In this document: one piece after another, positions 1-8,393 of the stretch
Position numbering within the stretch: the stretch's first letter is position 1
How the letters are laid out: each line of letters starts with the position of its first letter
Source of the DNA: Spirochaetota bacterium
GTDB lineage: Bacteria; Spirochaetota; Spirochaetia; Treponematales; UBA12059
Direction of reading: 5' to 3'
Length of the DNA stretch: 64,000 bases
NCBI GenBank assembly: GCA_029547205.1
Contig: JAKPPT010000138.1
Span: 1 to 64,000, forward strand
The notes under the pieces: generated by a model
What the model was told of the DNA's origin: nothing
What the model saw: the letters and a program-made list of their open reading frames with translations, nothing else
Database searches by the model: none
Position numbers and translations under genes: made by a program

Positions 1-41
1 TGTCCATCTTCATTGGTAATAAACGTCAAATCGCTACTCAT
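1..41 (-). CDS. Start of a gene leaving the window, possibly a PLD-like helicase
   Basis: Thirteen codons are visible, starting MSSDLTFITNEDG. The ATG overlaps the stop of the methyltransferase gene in an ATGA junction, and a purine-rich ribosome site (GAGGAAGGGGAG) precedes it, so the two genes are probably translationally coupled. An N-terminus reading LTFITNEDG reminds me of helicases with an N-terminal phospholipase D-like domain that sit beside restriction or defence methylases. This rests on memory of short N-terminal text only. The rest lies outside the window. Confidence 0.4.
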   Translation of the reverse strand, partial: MSSDLTFITNEDG

Positions 42-967
42 ATAGTACTCCCCTTCCTCATTAAGGTGACTTTATAAAGAGATTTTTCTATTCCTTTAAA
101 AGTAATTAAACGATTATTTTCACAAAACTTTGGATTGCGGAAGGTATCGCCAATTTCTATCTGCCCCTCCATATCATGGATAATCATATTCATGTTTGCC
201 ATTGCCCAGGTCTGAGGAATGTATTCCTGACCGTAAAGCTTAAGGGGCTGAAATTTTTTAATTCCATTTGCTTTCATTTTCTCGTTCAATACAAGCTCGC
301 ATTTGATAAGAAGGCCTGCCGAGCCACAGCAAGGGTCATATATCCGCATACCAGGTTCAGGGTCCATGATTTTTGCCATGATTATGCCAACTTCTTTGGG
401 AGTATAGAATTCTCCGGCACTCTGGCCGCCGCCTTCGGCAAATTTACGAATCAGGTATTCATAGCTACGACCAATGATGTCTGGTTCAACATCATTTAGC
501 CCAAGCCGCTTTTGACTTATTTTTTCAATTAGATTGGACAGGCAGTTATCATCAATATCCCGCACTCCGTGTGTGGTGGCGTTAAAATCTATGCGGTCGA
601 TAATACCTGATAGTTTGGGATTTTCTTTGGCTATGTCGCGCAAATAATTGGTGAGTTTTTCTCCGATCTTGTCGGTAAGTTTGCGAATTACTGACCAAAC
701 GGGTTCTTCGGGGTTTTCGGGTCTGAATGGGATATAAAAACGAACCAGTTTTTTATCACGCTCTACCAGTTTAAAAGCTTTTGCCCGCGAACCAACTTCA
801 TGAGCAATTCTATTGATTTCATCGTCAAAGACATCACAAAGCCGTTTGACAAAAATTAAGGGTAAAATAAAATCTTTATACTTGGGGGCTTCCTGAGCAC
901 CGCGAATGCTGCAGGCAGCGTCCCATATCCACGCTTCCATCGATTTGTTTTCAGCTTCTTTTGCCAT
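38..967 (-). CDS. hsdM: Type I restriction-modification DNA methyltransferase subunit M, C-terminally truncated
   Basis: HsdM N6-adenine methyltransferase subunits recognise and methylate DNA as part of a type I RM complex. Residues ~10-160 match the N-terminal helical HsdM domain, followed by GEFYTPKEV and the SAM-binding motif DPCCGSAGLL at ~210-220. The protein stops at 309 residues, soon after GDTFRNPKF. Family members usually run to about 500 residues and carry the catalytic (D/N)PP(F/Y/W)-type motif just beyond this point; here it is absent and the last ~25 residues do not resemble the family. An AGGAGC ribosome site precedes the ATG. No hsdS or hsdR is visible. It probably cannot methylate DNA unless the missing part is supplied elsewhere. 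The stop overlaps the next gene (ATGA). Confidence 0.85.
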   Translation of the reverse strand: MAKEAENKSMEAWIWDAACSIRGAQEAPKYKDFILPLIFVKRLCDVFDDEINRIAHEVGSRAKAFKLVERDKKLVRFYIPFRPENPEEPVWSVIRKLTDKIGEKLTNYLRDIAKENPKLSGIIDRIDFNATTHGVRDIDDNCLSNLIEKISQKRLGLNDVEPDIIGRSYEYLIRKFAEGGGQSAGEFYTPKEVGIIMAKIMDPEPGMRIYDPCCGSAGLLIKCELVLNEKMKANGIKKFQPLKLYGQEYIPQTWAMANMNMIIHDMEGQIEIGDTFRNPKFCENNRLITFKGIEKSLYKVTLMRKGSTI

Positions 968-1115
968 TGTATGCTCCTGGTTGGGATTGTATCATTTTTT
1001 TATTTTGTCAGGCTATTCTGTGATGTTAACAGAGTACACTGTAATTTCAGTCTCTTACACTGTCAATGAGCAATTTTAACGATCAAGTTACAATTCGCAA
1101 TGTGCGCAATGCATC

Positions 1116-1153
1116 ATGATACATTCGTGCCGTAACCGTACTGAATGTATCAT
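1116..1153. repeat. 11-bp perfect inverted repeat
   Basis: ATGATACATTC at 1116-1126 is the exact reverse complement of GAATGTATCAT at 1143-1153, with a 16-base spacer. Part of the left arm (ATACATTCGTG, 1119-1129) recurs as a direct repeat at 1608-1618, on the other side of the transposase remnant. It may be debris of an insertion element; no function is shown. Confidence 0.5.
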
Positions 1154-1182
1154 ACAAAAATCTTACCAAAGCGTTGCGGGTC

Positions 1183-1230
1183 TGTCACTGTCCTTTGCTG
1201 TCACTGTCCTTTGCTTTCACTGTCCTTTAC
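1183..1230. repeat. Three tandem copies of a 16-bp unit
   Basis: The unit TGTCACTGTCCTTTGC occurs at 1183-1198 and 1199-1214 identically and at 1215-1230 with two changes. It lies just past the 3' side of the decayed transposase frame. There are no spacers, so this is not a CRISPR array. Confidence 0.85.
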
Positions 1231-1245
1231 GGAGTTTCGTTTATT

Positions 1246-1524
1246 CTAAGGCATTTTGCACTGTTTGTAGGTTTTATGGACGCTTGCTCGAATTCTGGTT
1301 TTGTTGATGAATTCGAATCCGTTGTCGTTGTCTACGCTAGGCAGCTCATACGGCAGTGATTGTGTAAGGCTTTCCGCTCCCTCCTTGACCCAGCGATGAG
1401 CACTGTTTCGCAGTACTAGTAGCACGCTCAACCCAAGACAAACATCGGTCATGGTCAACGTCCTGCAAAACTCGCCGTTTACGGTTCCGCCATCATGAAA
1501 AATAGTGTCAAATTCAAAGGAGCC
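1246..1524 (-). pseudogene. Decayed integrase-core (DDE) transposase remnant
   Basis: Read on the minus strand, the frame is open from 1524 to 1246 and shows the middle of an integrase-core transposase. FEFDTIFHDGG carries the first catalytic Asp; TLTMTDV and RNSAHRW are family-like; and LPYELPSVDNDNGFEFIN carries the second Asp in a DNG-EFIN context typical of this family. A TAA stop lies immediately upstream (1525-1527), family resemblance is lost after EFIN, and the third acidic residue (usually in a VEQKN-type segment) is missing. No start codon or complete ends were found. This is a dead fragment; the IS family (IS481/ISNCY-like) is my inference. Confidence 0.6.
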
Positions 1525-1797
1525 TTATGGTCGCTCTTCGAAACCAAATGAAAGCTTGAATAGCAGATTGTGTCAATTGAAGTATCCATATTCATCATTC
1601 CTGTTTCATACATTCGTGATAAGCCTCAGACAGTACTAAAAGATCATGAGCTTTATTGAGCAGTTTGTCAAAATATATCGATACTGTAAAGTTCTTTCCG
1701 TAAGCAGTGTGACTGGTTGTGGCTATATTCATGGAAACATCAGAACAATACCTTTCAATCTGCACCCACGAAATTAATTACGAGGCAATGTGCTTTC
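1525..1797. other. Gene-poor stretch, no gene recognised
   Basis: The 931 bases between hsdM and rnfC hold no intact gene. Upstream of the transposase remnant I find only short open frames without ribosome sites or recognisable motifs, plus the ATACATTCGTG repeat at 1608-1618. It looks like an eroded insertion scar. Confidence 0.5.
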
Positions 1798-1826
1798 TTG
1801 ACGGTTTTACGGTTACAGAGTAAGAT
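1798..1826 (+). promoter_or_regulatory. Likely sigma70 promoter of the rnf operon
   Basis: TTGACG at 1798-1803 and TAAGAT at 1821-1826 are separated by 17 bases, about 70 bases before rnfC. A second -10-like TATAAT lies at 1841-1846 without a good -35. Confidence 0.5.
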
Positions 1827-1898
1827 TTTACAAGTTTTTTCTATAATATTGTACAGCATGCGTTTTTCAATTTTTCAACAAAAGGAGTGCTCGAGGAA

Positions 1899-3251
1899 AT
1901 GCGTAAGGCAACTTTCAAGGGAGGAATTCATCCACCCGAAAATAAAGAGCTCAGTGCTCATATTCCTATCGAACAAGTCAATTCGATAAAAAAAGTAGTT
2001 ATTCCACTCAATCAGCACTTTGGTGCACCGATCAAACCGCTTGTAGCCGTTGGCGATACTGTAAAACGCGGACAAAAAATTGCGGATTCTCAGGATCGAA
2101 TGACCGTTCCGCTCCATGCTTCAATCAGCGGCACGGTAAAAAAAATAGAAGCTCATCTCCTTGTAAATAACATGGAGGGACCGGCTATTTTCATTGAAAG
2201 TAACGATTCAAACGAAGAAGAGTTCCTTCCGATTCTGGATCCATTTGCCTGTTCAAAGGATGAAGCGATTGCGCGCATACGTGAAGCTGGTATCATCGGT
2301 ATAGGCGGTGCAGGTTTCCCTGCTTATGTTAAGCTGGCTCCTCCGCCCGATAAGCCAATAGAATATGTGATTGCAAACGCTGCTGAATGTGAGCCATACC
2401 TCACTATCGATGAACGCACCATGGAAGAATCTCCTGATGATGTTGTTGATGGCCTCACAATTGCAATGCATATTGTAAAAGCAAAGCATGGTATTATCGG
2501 TTTGGAAGATAATAAGCAGCACCTCGTTCCTATACTCGAAAAAGCAATTGAGCGAAAAAACACGAGTCTTGGCTTTGATATTAAAATTGTATTACTCAAA
2601 ACAAAATACCCCCAGGGTGGCGAAAAAATGCTCATCACAGCCGTCACCGGAAGAGAAGTTCCTTCTGGTAAGCTTCCTATGGATGTCGCCTGTGTTGTGA
2701 GCAATGTTGGTACACTCAAAGCTATTTCCGAGGCATTCCGAAAGGGGCGCACGGTTGTCGATACCGCACTTACGGTGAGCGGCCGTGCCTGTAGTACACC
2801 CAAAAACCTGTTTGTACCAGTAGGCACCGTTGTGCAGGATCTCATCGGTTCTGTGATTGAGGTTAAAGAAAATGAGGTATGCCGTATAGTAATGGGTGGT
2901 CCTATGATGGGACCTGCGGTTCCATCCGCAGTAGTGCCGCTCCAGAAAAATACGTCTGGTGTGCTCTTTCTCAATGCCGATGAAGCACAGCACTATGCGG
3001 AAGGTTCCTGTATCCGCTGCGGTCGTTGCATGCGTGCATGTTCCTGCAGGCTTTCACCTGCACTCCTCAACCGGGCACTCTCTATAAACGATCTCGATGA
3101 GGCTGTCGCTATTGGCGTTCTTGACTGTATTGAATGCGGATCGTGTAGTTTTGTCTGCCCAGCGCATATTCAGCTTGTACAACGATTTAGAATTGGTAAA
3201 CAGCGCGTACGGATAAAAATGCAAAAGGAGGCTCAACGTGCTACAAAATAA
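1899..3251 (+). CDS. rnfC: Rnf complex subunit C (NADH-side Fe-S/flavoprotein)
   Basis: RnfC is the peripheral subunit where NAD+ is reduced in the membrane-bound ferredoxin:NAD+ oxidoreductase (Rnf). The 450-residue protein begins with the family hallmark FKGGIHPPE, has a barrel-sandwich segment (~50-85), the flavin/NAD region GIGGAGFPAYVK (~135) with NAAECEPY, and KYPQGGEK. It ends with two 4Fe-4S motifs, CIRCGRCMRAC and CIECGSCSFVCP. I chose ATG 1899 over an upstream in-frame GTG (1887), because the GTG lies inside the GGAG ribosome site and the ATG protein matches the usual N-terminus. It is first gene of rnfCDGEAB and overlaps rnfD by 14 bases. Confidence 0.95.
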   Translation: MRKATFKGGIHPPENKELSAHIPIEQVNSIKKVVIPLNQHFGAPIKPLVAVGDTVKRGQKIADSQDRMTVPLHASISGTVKKIEAHLLVNNMEGPAIFIESNDSNEEEFLPILDPFACSKDEAIARIREAGIIGIGGAGFPAYVKLAPPPDKPIEYVIANAAECEPYLTIDERTMEESPDDVVDGLTIAMHIVKAKHGIIGLEDNKQHLVPILEKAIERKNTSLGFDIKIVLLKTKYPQGGEKMLITAVTGREVPSGKLPMDVACVVSNVGTLKAISEAFRKGRTVVDTALTVSGRACSTPKNLFVPVGTVVQDLIGSVIEVKENEVCRIVMGGPMMGPAVPSAVVPLQKNTSGVLFLNADEAQHYAEGSCIRCGRCMRACSCRLSPALLNRALSINDLDEAVAIGVLDCIECGSCSFVCPAHIQLVQRFRIGKQRVRIKMQKEAQRATK

Positions 3252-4251
3252 TCTTCTTCTCTCTTCCAGCCCCCATGTGTACAGTAAAATTGATACTCGC
3301 AAAATAATGCTTGCAGTAATAATTGCATTGCTCCCTGTTACTGTGTATGGTGTGGTTTTATTTGGGGCTCATGCCTTGCTTGTTATTCTCGTTTCTGTCG
3401 CTTCCGCCGTAATCTTTGAGTATGTATTCAGACTTATTACCAAACAGGATATACGTATTGGCGATTTTTCAGCTGTTGTTACAGGATTACTCCTTGCGCT
3501 CATTTTACCTCCATCAACCCCAATCTGGGCAGCCATAATGGGAAGCTTTGCTGCCATAGTGTTTGCTAAGGAGTTTTTTGGCGGTCTTGGAGCAAATCCC
3601 TTTAACCCGGCGCTTATTGGTCGCGCTATTCTCCTCATGAGTTTTCCTCAACGCATCGGCGGAAGCTGGCATATTCCATTCAAGGCCATTTCTGATGCAA
3701 CAACGACTGCTACCCCACTCACCATTCTCAAACTTGGTGGCTCTATTGCTGATGTGGGGAAAAGTTTTGTCGAACAAGGTGTAGCAGCTAATGCTGATTA
3801 CGCATCAATTCTCAATGTGCTGTTTTTAGGAAACCGCGCTGGCTGTATTGGTGAAAGCTCAATACTACTCATTTTAATCGGTTTTGCATTTTTGCTCCTT
3901 GTTCATGTTATCGATTGGATCGTTCCTGTCTGCATGGTTGGTTCTGCATTTGTGCTCTCCTTCATTCTTGGAGCAGATCCTCTATTTGCAATCCTTTCTG
4001 GCGGCCTTGTATTTGGTGCAGTCTTTATGGCAACTGATTACTCTTCAAGCGCGCTTACTGTAAAAGGAAAGGTACTGTTTGGAATTGGCGCTGGTGCAAT
4101 GACCATAATCATTAGACAATTTGGTGGTTATCCCGAAGGTGTAACCTATGGCATTCTTCTCATGAATGCAATTACTCCCTTCCTCGACAAGCTCCGCACA
4201 AAGAAATACGGTTTTGTCAAACCAGTAAAATCAGGAGGAGCACGCTCATGA
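3238..4251 (+). CDS. rnfD: Rnf complex subunit D (membrane flavoprotein)
   Basis: RnfD is an integral membrane subunit with covalently bound FMN and helps form the ion-translocating core. The 337 residues contain about nine or ten hydrophobic segments and GLGANPFNPALIGRA, typical of the RnfD/NqrB family. The likely flavinylation threonine is in SDATTTATP (~150). GTG 3238 is the start: AAGGAGG precedes it by 6 bases inside the end of rnfC. The 3' end overlaps rnfG in an ATGA, so translation of the subunits is probably coupled. Confidence 0.95.
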   Translation: MLQNNLLLSSSPHVYSKIDTRKIMLAVIIALLPVTVYGVVLFGAHALLVILVSVASAVIFEYVFRLITKQDIRIGDFSAVVTGLLLALILPPSTPIWAAIMGSFAAIVFAKEFFGGLGANPFNPALIGRAILLMSFPQRIGGSWHIPFKAISDATTTATPLTILKLGGSIADVGKSFVEQGVAANADYASILNVLFLGNRAGCIGESSILLILIGFAFLLLVHVIDWIVPVCMVGSAFVLSFILGADPLFAILSGGLVFGAVFMATDYSSSALTVKGKVLFGIGAGAMTIIIRQFGGYPEGVTYGILLMNAITPFLDKLRTKKYGFVKPVKSGGARS

Positions 4252-4850
4252 AAAAAACCATTATTCGGCTTGCAACAGCACTCACGCTCTTTTCTGCATT
4301 TGCATGCGTTGCGCTCGCACTTGTTAACTTTATAACTGAACCTGCTATTAATGCAAACAATGCAATTAAACTTAAAGAATCTCAATCACAGATATTTCCG
4401 GAAGCTGAAGATTTTAAGCTTATCGAAAATGGAATCACCTCGAGCGATAGTACGGTGAGCATTGAAAATGCGTGGCACGCAGTTAAAGGCGATGCCTCAC
4501 TCGGAATCATCATCAAAGCTAAAGGTAAGAGCTACGGCGGCGACGCTGTACTACTCATCGGTGTTGGAACTGATCGTCGTATTACTGGTGTGAGAGTTCT
4601 ATCATTAAATGATACACCAGGCCTTGGCGCTAATGCGACAAAGCCCACCTACTTTGTTGACCGCTCATCGAGAACAACATTCCCGGGTCAGTTTGTAGGA
4701 AAATCAATCAACGATCCATTTACAGTAAAAGAGGATGTTATTCCAATCACAGCCAGTACCATCACCAGCAAGGCGTTAACCAATATTATCAAGATTTCTG
4801 CACAGGCTGGTTCCGCCTGGCTTGAAGCACATACAGCAGGAGGCAACTAA
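4248..4850 (+). CDS. rnfG: Rnf complex subunit G (FMN-binding)
   Basis: RnfG has one N-terminal membrane anchor (~5-28) and an extracytoplasmic FMN-binding domain. NDTPGLGANA (~120-130) is conserved in RnfG/NqrC. The covalent FMN site, usually (S/T)GAT, reads TAST followed by ITS, so Thr171 is the predicted attachment residue; the middle Gly-Ala is Ala-Ser here. It overlaps rnfD (ATGA) and rnfE (TAATG). Length 200 is normal for the family. Confidence 0.95.
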   Translation: MKKTIIRLATALTLFSAFACVALALVNFITEPAINANNAIKLKESQSQIFPEAEDFKLIENGITSSDSTVSIENAWHAVKGDASLGIIIKAKGKSYGGDAVLLIGVGTDRRITGVRVLSLNDTPGLGANATKPTYFVDRSSRTTFPGQFVGKSINDPFTVKEDVIPITASTITSKALTNIIKISAQAGSAWLEAHTAGGN

Positions 4851-5482
4851 TGAATAGCTTATGGAATACCTTTAAGAAAGGTCTCATTATAGAAAATCCG
4901 CTCCTCATGCTCATGATCGGTCTCTGCTCATCAGTCGCAGTTACCACTGCTGTAGCGAATGGTATCGGCATGGGGCTTGCTATGACCTTTGTGCTTGTCT
5001 GTGCGGAACTGGTTATTTCTATTTTTAGAAAACTCATTCCCAATGATGCACGCATACCGATATTCATTATCGTTATTGCTGCCTTTACCACAATTGTTGA
5101 TCTTGTAATGCAGGCATATTTCCCTGAACTTTCCAAAGCCATGGGTGTTTTCATCCCTCTCATCGTTGTTAACTGTATTATCATGGGGCGAGTCGAAGCT
5201 TTTGCAAGTAAAGAAAAGCCGCTCACCGCTGTTGTAGATGCTCTCGGCATGGGTCTAGGATATACATGGGTGTTAATTGGCATTTCTACATTCAGAGAGA
5301 TTCTCGGCAACGGAACATTTCTTGACAAACAACTGTTCCCGGACTCATTTGAACCAATACTTTTCTTTACACTTCCCCCAGGCGGCTTTATGGTTTTTGC
5401 TCTGTTTATTGCGCTTAACCTCTGGCTTAAGAAAATTACCGGAAGAACTGCCGGCAACGCCATTGTATCGGAGAAACTATGA
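4850..5482 (+). CDS. rnfE: Rnf complex subunit E
   Basis: RnfE is one of the two paired membrane subunits (with RnfA) that hold an Fe-S centre in the membrane core of the pump. The 210-residue protein has about six hydrophobic helices. The N-terminal ENPLLMLMIGLCSS and later ALGMGLGYTW are RnfE/NqrD-type. The conserved cysteines in GLCSS and VVNCIIMGR are present. The start overlaps the rnfG stop by one base, and the stop overlaps rnfA (ATGA). Confidence 0.95.
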   Translation: MNSLWNTFKKGLIIENPLLMLMIGLCSSVAVTTAVANGIGMGLAMTFVLVCAELVISIFRKLIPNDARIPIFIIVIAAFTTIVDLVMQAYFPELSKAMGVFIPLIVVNCIIMGRVEAFASKEKPLTAVVDALGMGLGYTWVLIGISTFREILGNGTFLDKQLFPDSFEPILFFTLPPGGFMVFALFIALNLWLKKITGRTAGNAIVSEKL

Positions 5483-6054
5483 ACCTCATAAAAATATTTT
5501 TAAGTGCATTTTTAATTGATAACATTGTGCTCATGAAATTCCTGGCACTCTGTCCGTTTGTTGGAATGTCTACCGATGTCAACAAAAGTATCGGTATGGG
5601 ATTAGCAGTAACCTTTGTTACCGTGCTTGCAACGTCTGTAACGTACCCGCTTTACTACCTAGTGCTCGTTCCATTTAATCTTAAATTTTTACAGATTCTC
5701 GTCTTCATTCTGGTAATTGCAAGCCTCGTGCAGCTTGTTGAATTTTTCTTAAAAAAGAATGTTCCTGGACTCTATGCATCAATGGGTATTTACCTTACGC
5801 TGATTACAACAAACTGTGCGATCCTTGGCGTAACATTCAATAATATTTCTTATAAATTCAACTTTATTGAAGCAATTGTATACGCAACAGGTACCGCATT
5901 AGGTTTTATGCTGGCACTCGTGCTCATGGCTGGTATTCGGGAACGCTTGCGCTCTTCACCTGTTCCAAAGTTTTTGCAAGGTACGCCTATTATTTTTGCA
6001 GCAACCAGCCTGCTCGCAGTGGCATTCATGGGTTTTGCCAATCTCATTAAATAG
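5479..6054 (+). CDS. rnfA: Rnf complex subunit A
   Basis: RnfA is the inverted-topology partner of RnfE in the membrane core. It has 191 residues and six predicted helices. IDNIVLMKFLALCPF near the N-terminus and TTNCAILGV (~110) carry the conserved cysteines thought to coordinate the intramembrane Fe-S centre. Length matches the family. It starts in the ATGA of rnfE and is followed 18 bases later by rnfB with its own GAGGAG ribosome site. Confidence 0.95.
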   Translation: MNLIKIFLSAFLIDNIVLMKFLALCPFVGMSTDVNKSIGMGLAVTFVTVLATSVTYPLYYLVLVPFNLKFLQILVFILVIASLVQLVEFFLKKNVPGLYASMGIYLTLITTNCAILGVTFNNISYKFNFIEAIVYATGTALGFMLALVLMAGIRERLRSSPVPKFLQGTPIIFAATSLLAVAFMGFANLIK

Positions 6055-6072
6055 CAGACCGAGGAGTAATAT

Positions 6073-6891
6073 ATGCTTTCAATAATTATCACACTGATTT
6101 TTTCAGTAATTCTTGCTTCAGTCCTCGGTATTGCACTTGGGTACTTCAAGGTCAAGTTCAATGTAGAAAAAGATCCCAGAGTTGCTGAACTCGAGGGTAT
6201 TTTACCTGGAGTAAACTGCGGAGGTTGCGGTTATCCTGGCTGTTCTGGTTATGCAGAAGCGCTTGCTAAGGGTATTGCCCCTGTTAACCTTTGTTCACCT
6301 GGAGGAAAATCTGTTTCTGATGCTATAGCAGCTACGCTTGGCGTTAATGCAGTGAGCACTGAACCGGTTGTGGCTATGCTCCTGTGTCAGGGAACGAAAG
6401 ATGTCGCTAAAGATCGCGGTACATACGTTGGCATCAAAACCTGTCGCGGTGCTAAAATATCAGCAGGCGGCACAAAGACTTGTGCCTATGGCTGTGCTGG
6501 TTTTGGAGACTGCGTTGCAGTATGTCAGTTTGATGCTCTCACCATGGGTTCTGATGGTCTTCCTCATGTCGATTACCTTAAGTGCACAGGGTGTGGCATG
6601 TGTGTTCAGGAATGTCCTCAGCAGCTTTTTGTTTTGGTTCCAAAATCACGAAAAGGCTCACTTGTACTCTGCAGTAACCGTACTACCGCTAAAGCAAGTG
6701 TTATCAAAGCTTGCAAAACTGGCTGCATCAAGTGCGAAGCCTGTGTCAGAGCGTGCCCTGAGCACTGCATCAGTATGGTTAATGGCATTCCCGTTACCGA
6801 TTACAGTAAGTGTACTTCCTGTGGAATCTGTGTAGAAAAGTGCCCAACTAAATGTTATCAGCTCATTCAAAAAACAATTCCACAGATTTGA
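6073..6891 (+). CDS. rnfB: Rnf complex subunit B (ferredoxin-side polyferredoxin)
   Basis: RnfB accepts electrons from reduced ferredoxin and passes them to the membrane core. The order of parts is: an N-terminal membrane helix (~1-25); the Fe-S domain NCGGCGYPGC (~50-60) plus a downstream cysteine; an insert with CAYGCAGFGDCVAVC; then three more 4Fe-4S motifs, CTGCGMCVQECP, CIKCEACVRACP and CTSCGICVEKCP. The 272-residue length is in range. It closes the rnfCDGEAB operon and is followed by a strong terminator. Rnf in this organism would link ferredoxin from fermentation to NADH and an ion gradient. Confidence 0.95.
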   Translation: MLSIIITLIFSVILASVLGIALGYFKVKFNVEKDPRVAELEGILPGVNCGGCGYPGCSGYAEALAKGIAPVNLCSPGGKSVSDAIAATLGVNAVSTEPVVAMLLCQGTKDVAKDRGTYVGIKTCRGAKISAGGTKTCAYGCAGFGDCVAVCQFDALTMGSDGLPHVDYLKCTGCGMCVQECPQQLFVLVPKSRKGSLVLCSNRTTAKASVIKACKTGCIKCEACVRACPEHCISMVNGIPVTDYSKCTSCGICVEKCPTKCYQLIQKTIPQI

Positions 6892-6980
6892 TTGTTGGCT
6901 TCATGCTATGCAATTTCGGTTCTGATTGCTTATCGCTCTCGTAACAATGAGCAGCTCATACAACCGTAATTAGTTATTAA

Positions 6981-7012
6981 AACCTGCTGTGCAGTTGCAC
7001 GGCGGGTTTTTT
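6981..7012 (+). terminator. Rho-independent terminator of the rnf operon
   Basis: AACCTGCTGTGC (6981-6992) pairs with GCACGGCGGGTT (6997-7008) through 12 pairs including two G-U, with an AGTT loop and eight T from 7005. Confidence 0.85.
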
Positions 7013-7053
7013 GTTAGTATAACTATACCACACACTGTGAAAAAGGAGATTTC

Positions 7054-8295
7054 ATGGACAGAGCTTTTTATGAAAAATACGCTGATGTGCTTTTATCAGC
7101 TGTAAACCTTCAGGAAGGTCAAAACCTTCTCATCAGAGCAGAGCCGTATCACCTTGAGTTCGCCGCTATCCTTGCAGCTCAAGCATACAACCGAGGTGCC
7201 CGATATGTACGCTTTGACAACAACGAGATGGAAAACCCTCTGCTCTATAAATCACGCATTGAATATTCAAAAGAAAAATATTTAGACTATGTACCAGAGC
7301 TTCGTATCAATGCGACAAAAATTATGATAGAAGAAGATTGGGCTCTCATAGCCATCCGAGCTCCCGAAGATCCTGACTTGCTAGCACAGCTTGATCCAGC
7401 ACGTAATGCAAAAGCTAGCAAAGCCATCGCCATGGCTATGAAACCATACACAAGCCGCATCAGCAATAATGAAATTGCTTGGCTTGTTGCTTTTAACCCA
7501 ACACCAAAACTTGCTGGTAAGATTATGAATATGAATCCGTCACAGGAAGCTGTTGAAGCGCTGTGGCAGATACTCATACCAATTCTCCGCCTCGATAATC
7601 CAGATCCAGCTCACTTCTGGGTGGAACACGGTATGACACTGAGCGAACGTGCTCACAAGCTTAATAACCTCCATCTCGACAGGCTCCATTTCGAAGGGCC
7701 TGGCACCGATCTTACTATCGGACTTATGGAGGGTTCAATCTGGCATGGCGGTCCGGACAACACACAATCGGGTCGCCGCTTCAGCCCCAACATCCCAACA
7801 GAAGAAGTCTTCACAAGCCCAGACTTCAGACGAACAGACGGTAAGGTTCAGTTTACCTGCCCAGTTTTTGTCCCATCTGTAGGCAAAACCATAACAGGCG
7901 GTTGGCTTTTATTTAAGGATGGCAAAGTGATTGACTATGGAGCACAGGAAGGCAAGGATGTGCTCGATACCTATTTCAGCCTTGACGATAATGCTCGATT
8001 CCTCGGAGAGGTAGCTCTTGTCGACACGTCATCACCGATTTTTAAATCGGGAAAAACTTTTTATAACATTCTGTTTGATGAAAACGCTGCCTGTCATATA
8101 GCGCTAGGCTCTGCATACCCCGGCTGTCTTAAAAATGGATCTACTATGTCTGACGAAGAACTCACCAAAGCTGGAGCCAATGTCTGCTCCGTCCATACGG
8201 ATTTCATGATAGGCTCACCCGATGTTGCAGTAACCGGTATTACGGCAGACGGGAAGCGTATTCCCATCATCGCGGATGGAGTATTCAAGCTGTAA
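7054..8295 (+). CDS. M29 family metallo-aminopeptidase
   Basis: Family M29 aminopeptidases (AmpS/AmpT type) are cytoplasmic two-metal enzymes that remove N-terminal residues from peptides. The 413-residue length fits exactly. The metal-ligand-rich C-terminal half shows NIPTEEVFTSPD, FLGEVALVD, ACHIALG and VHTDFMIGSPD, which supply the expected Glu, Glu, His, His and Asp ligands. An AAGGAG ribosome site sits 8 bases before the ATG. It stands alone between the rnf terminator and ogt. Its peptide specificity cannot be told from sequence. Confidence 0.9.
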   Translation: MDRAFYEKYADVLLSAVNLQEGQNLLIRAEPYHLEFAAILAAQAYNRGARYVRFDNNEMENPLLYKSRIEYSKEKYLDYVPELRINATKIMIEEDWALIAIRAPEDPDLLAQLDPARNAKASKAIAMAMKPYTSRISNNEIAWLVAFNPTPKLAGKIMNMNPSQEAVEALWQILIPILRLDNPDPAHFWVEHGMTLSERAHKLNNLHLDRLHFEGPGTDLTIGLMEGSIWHGGPDNTQSGRRFSPNIPTEEVFTSPDFRRTDGKVQFTCPVFVPSVGKTITGGWLLFKDGKVIDYGAQEGKDVLDTYFSLDDNARFLGEVALVDTSSPIFKSGKTFYNILFDENAACHIALGSAYPGCLKNGSTMSDEELTKAGANVCSVHTDFMIGSPDVAVTGITADGKRIPIIADGVFKL

Positions 8296-8393
8296 AGCAT
8301 ACATACATCGCTCGCAAAAAGCGTAATAGCTCCTGTCACTAGCTCTACCACCGTGCAGAATATGACAGGAGCATTACAAGGAGCAAAAACAAT

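Noticed and set aside
1183-1230. CRISPR array
   Set aside because: Three directly abutting 16-bp units without spacers are a tandem repeat.
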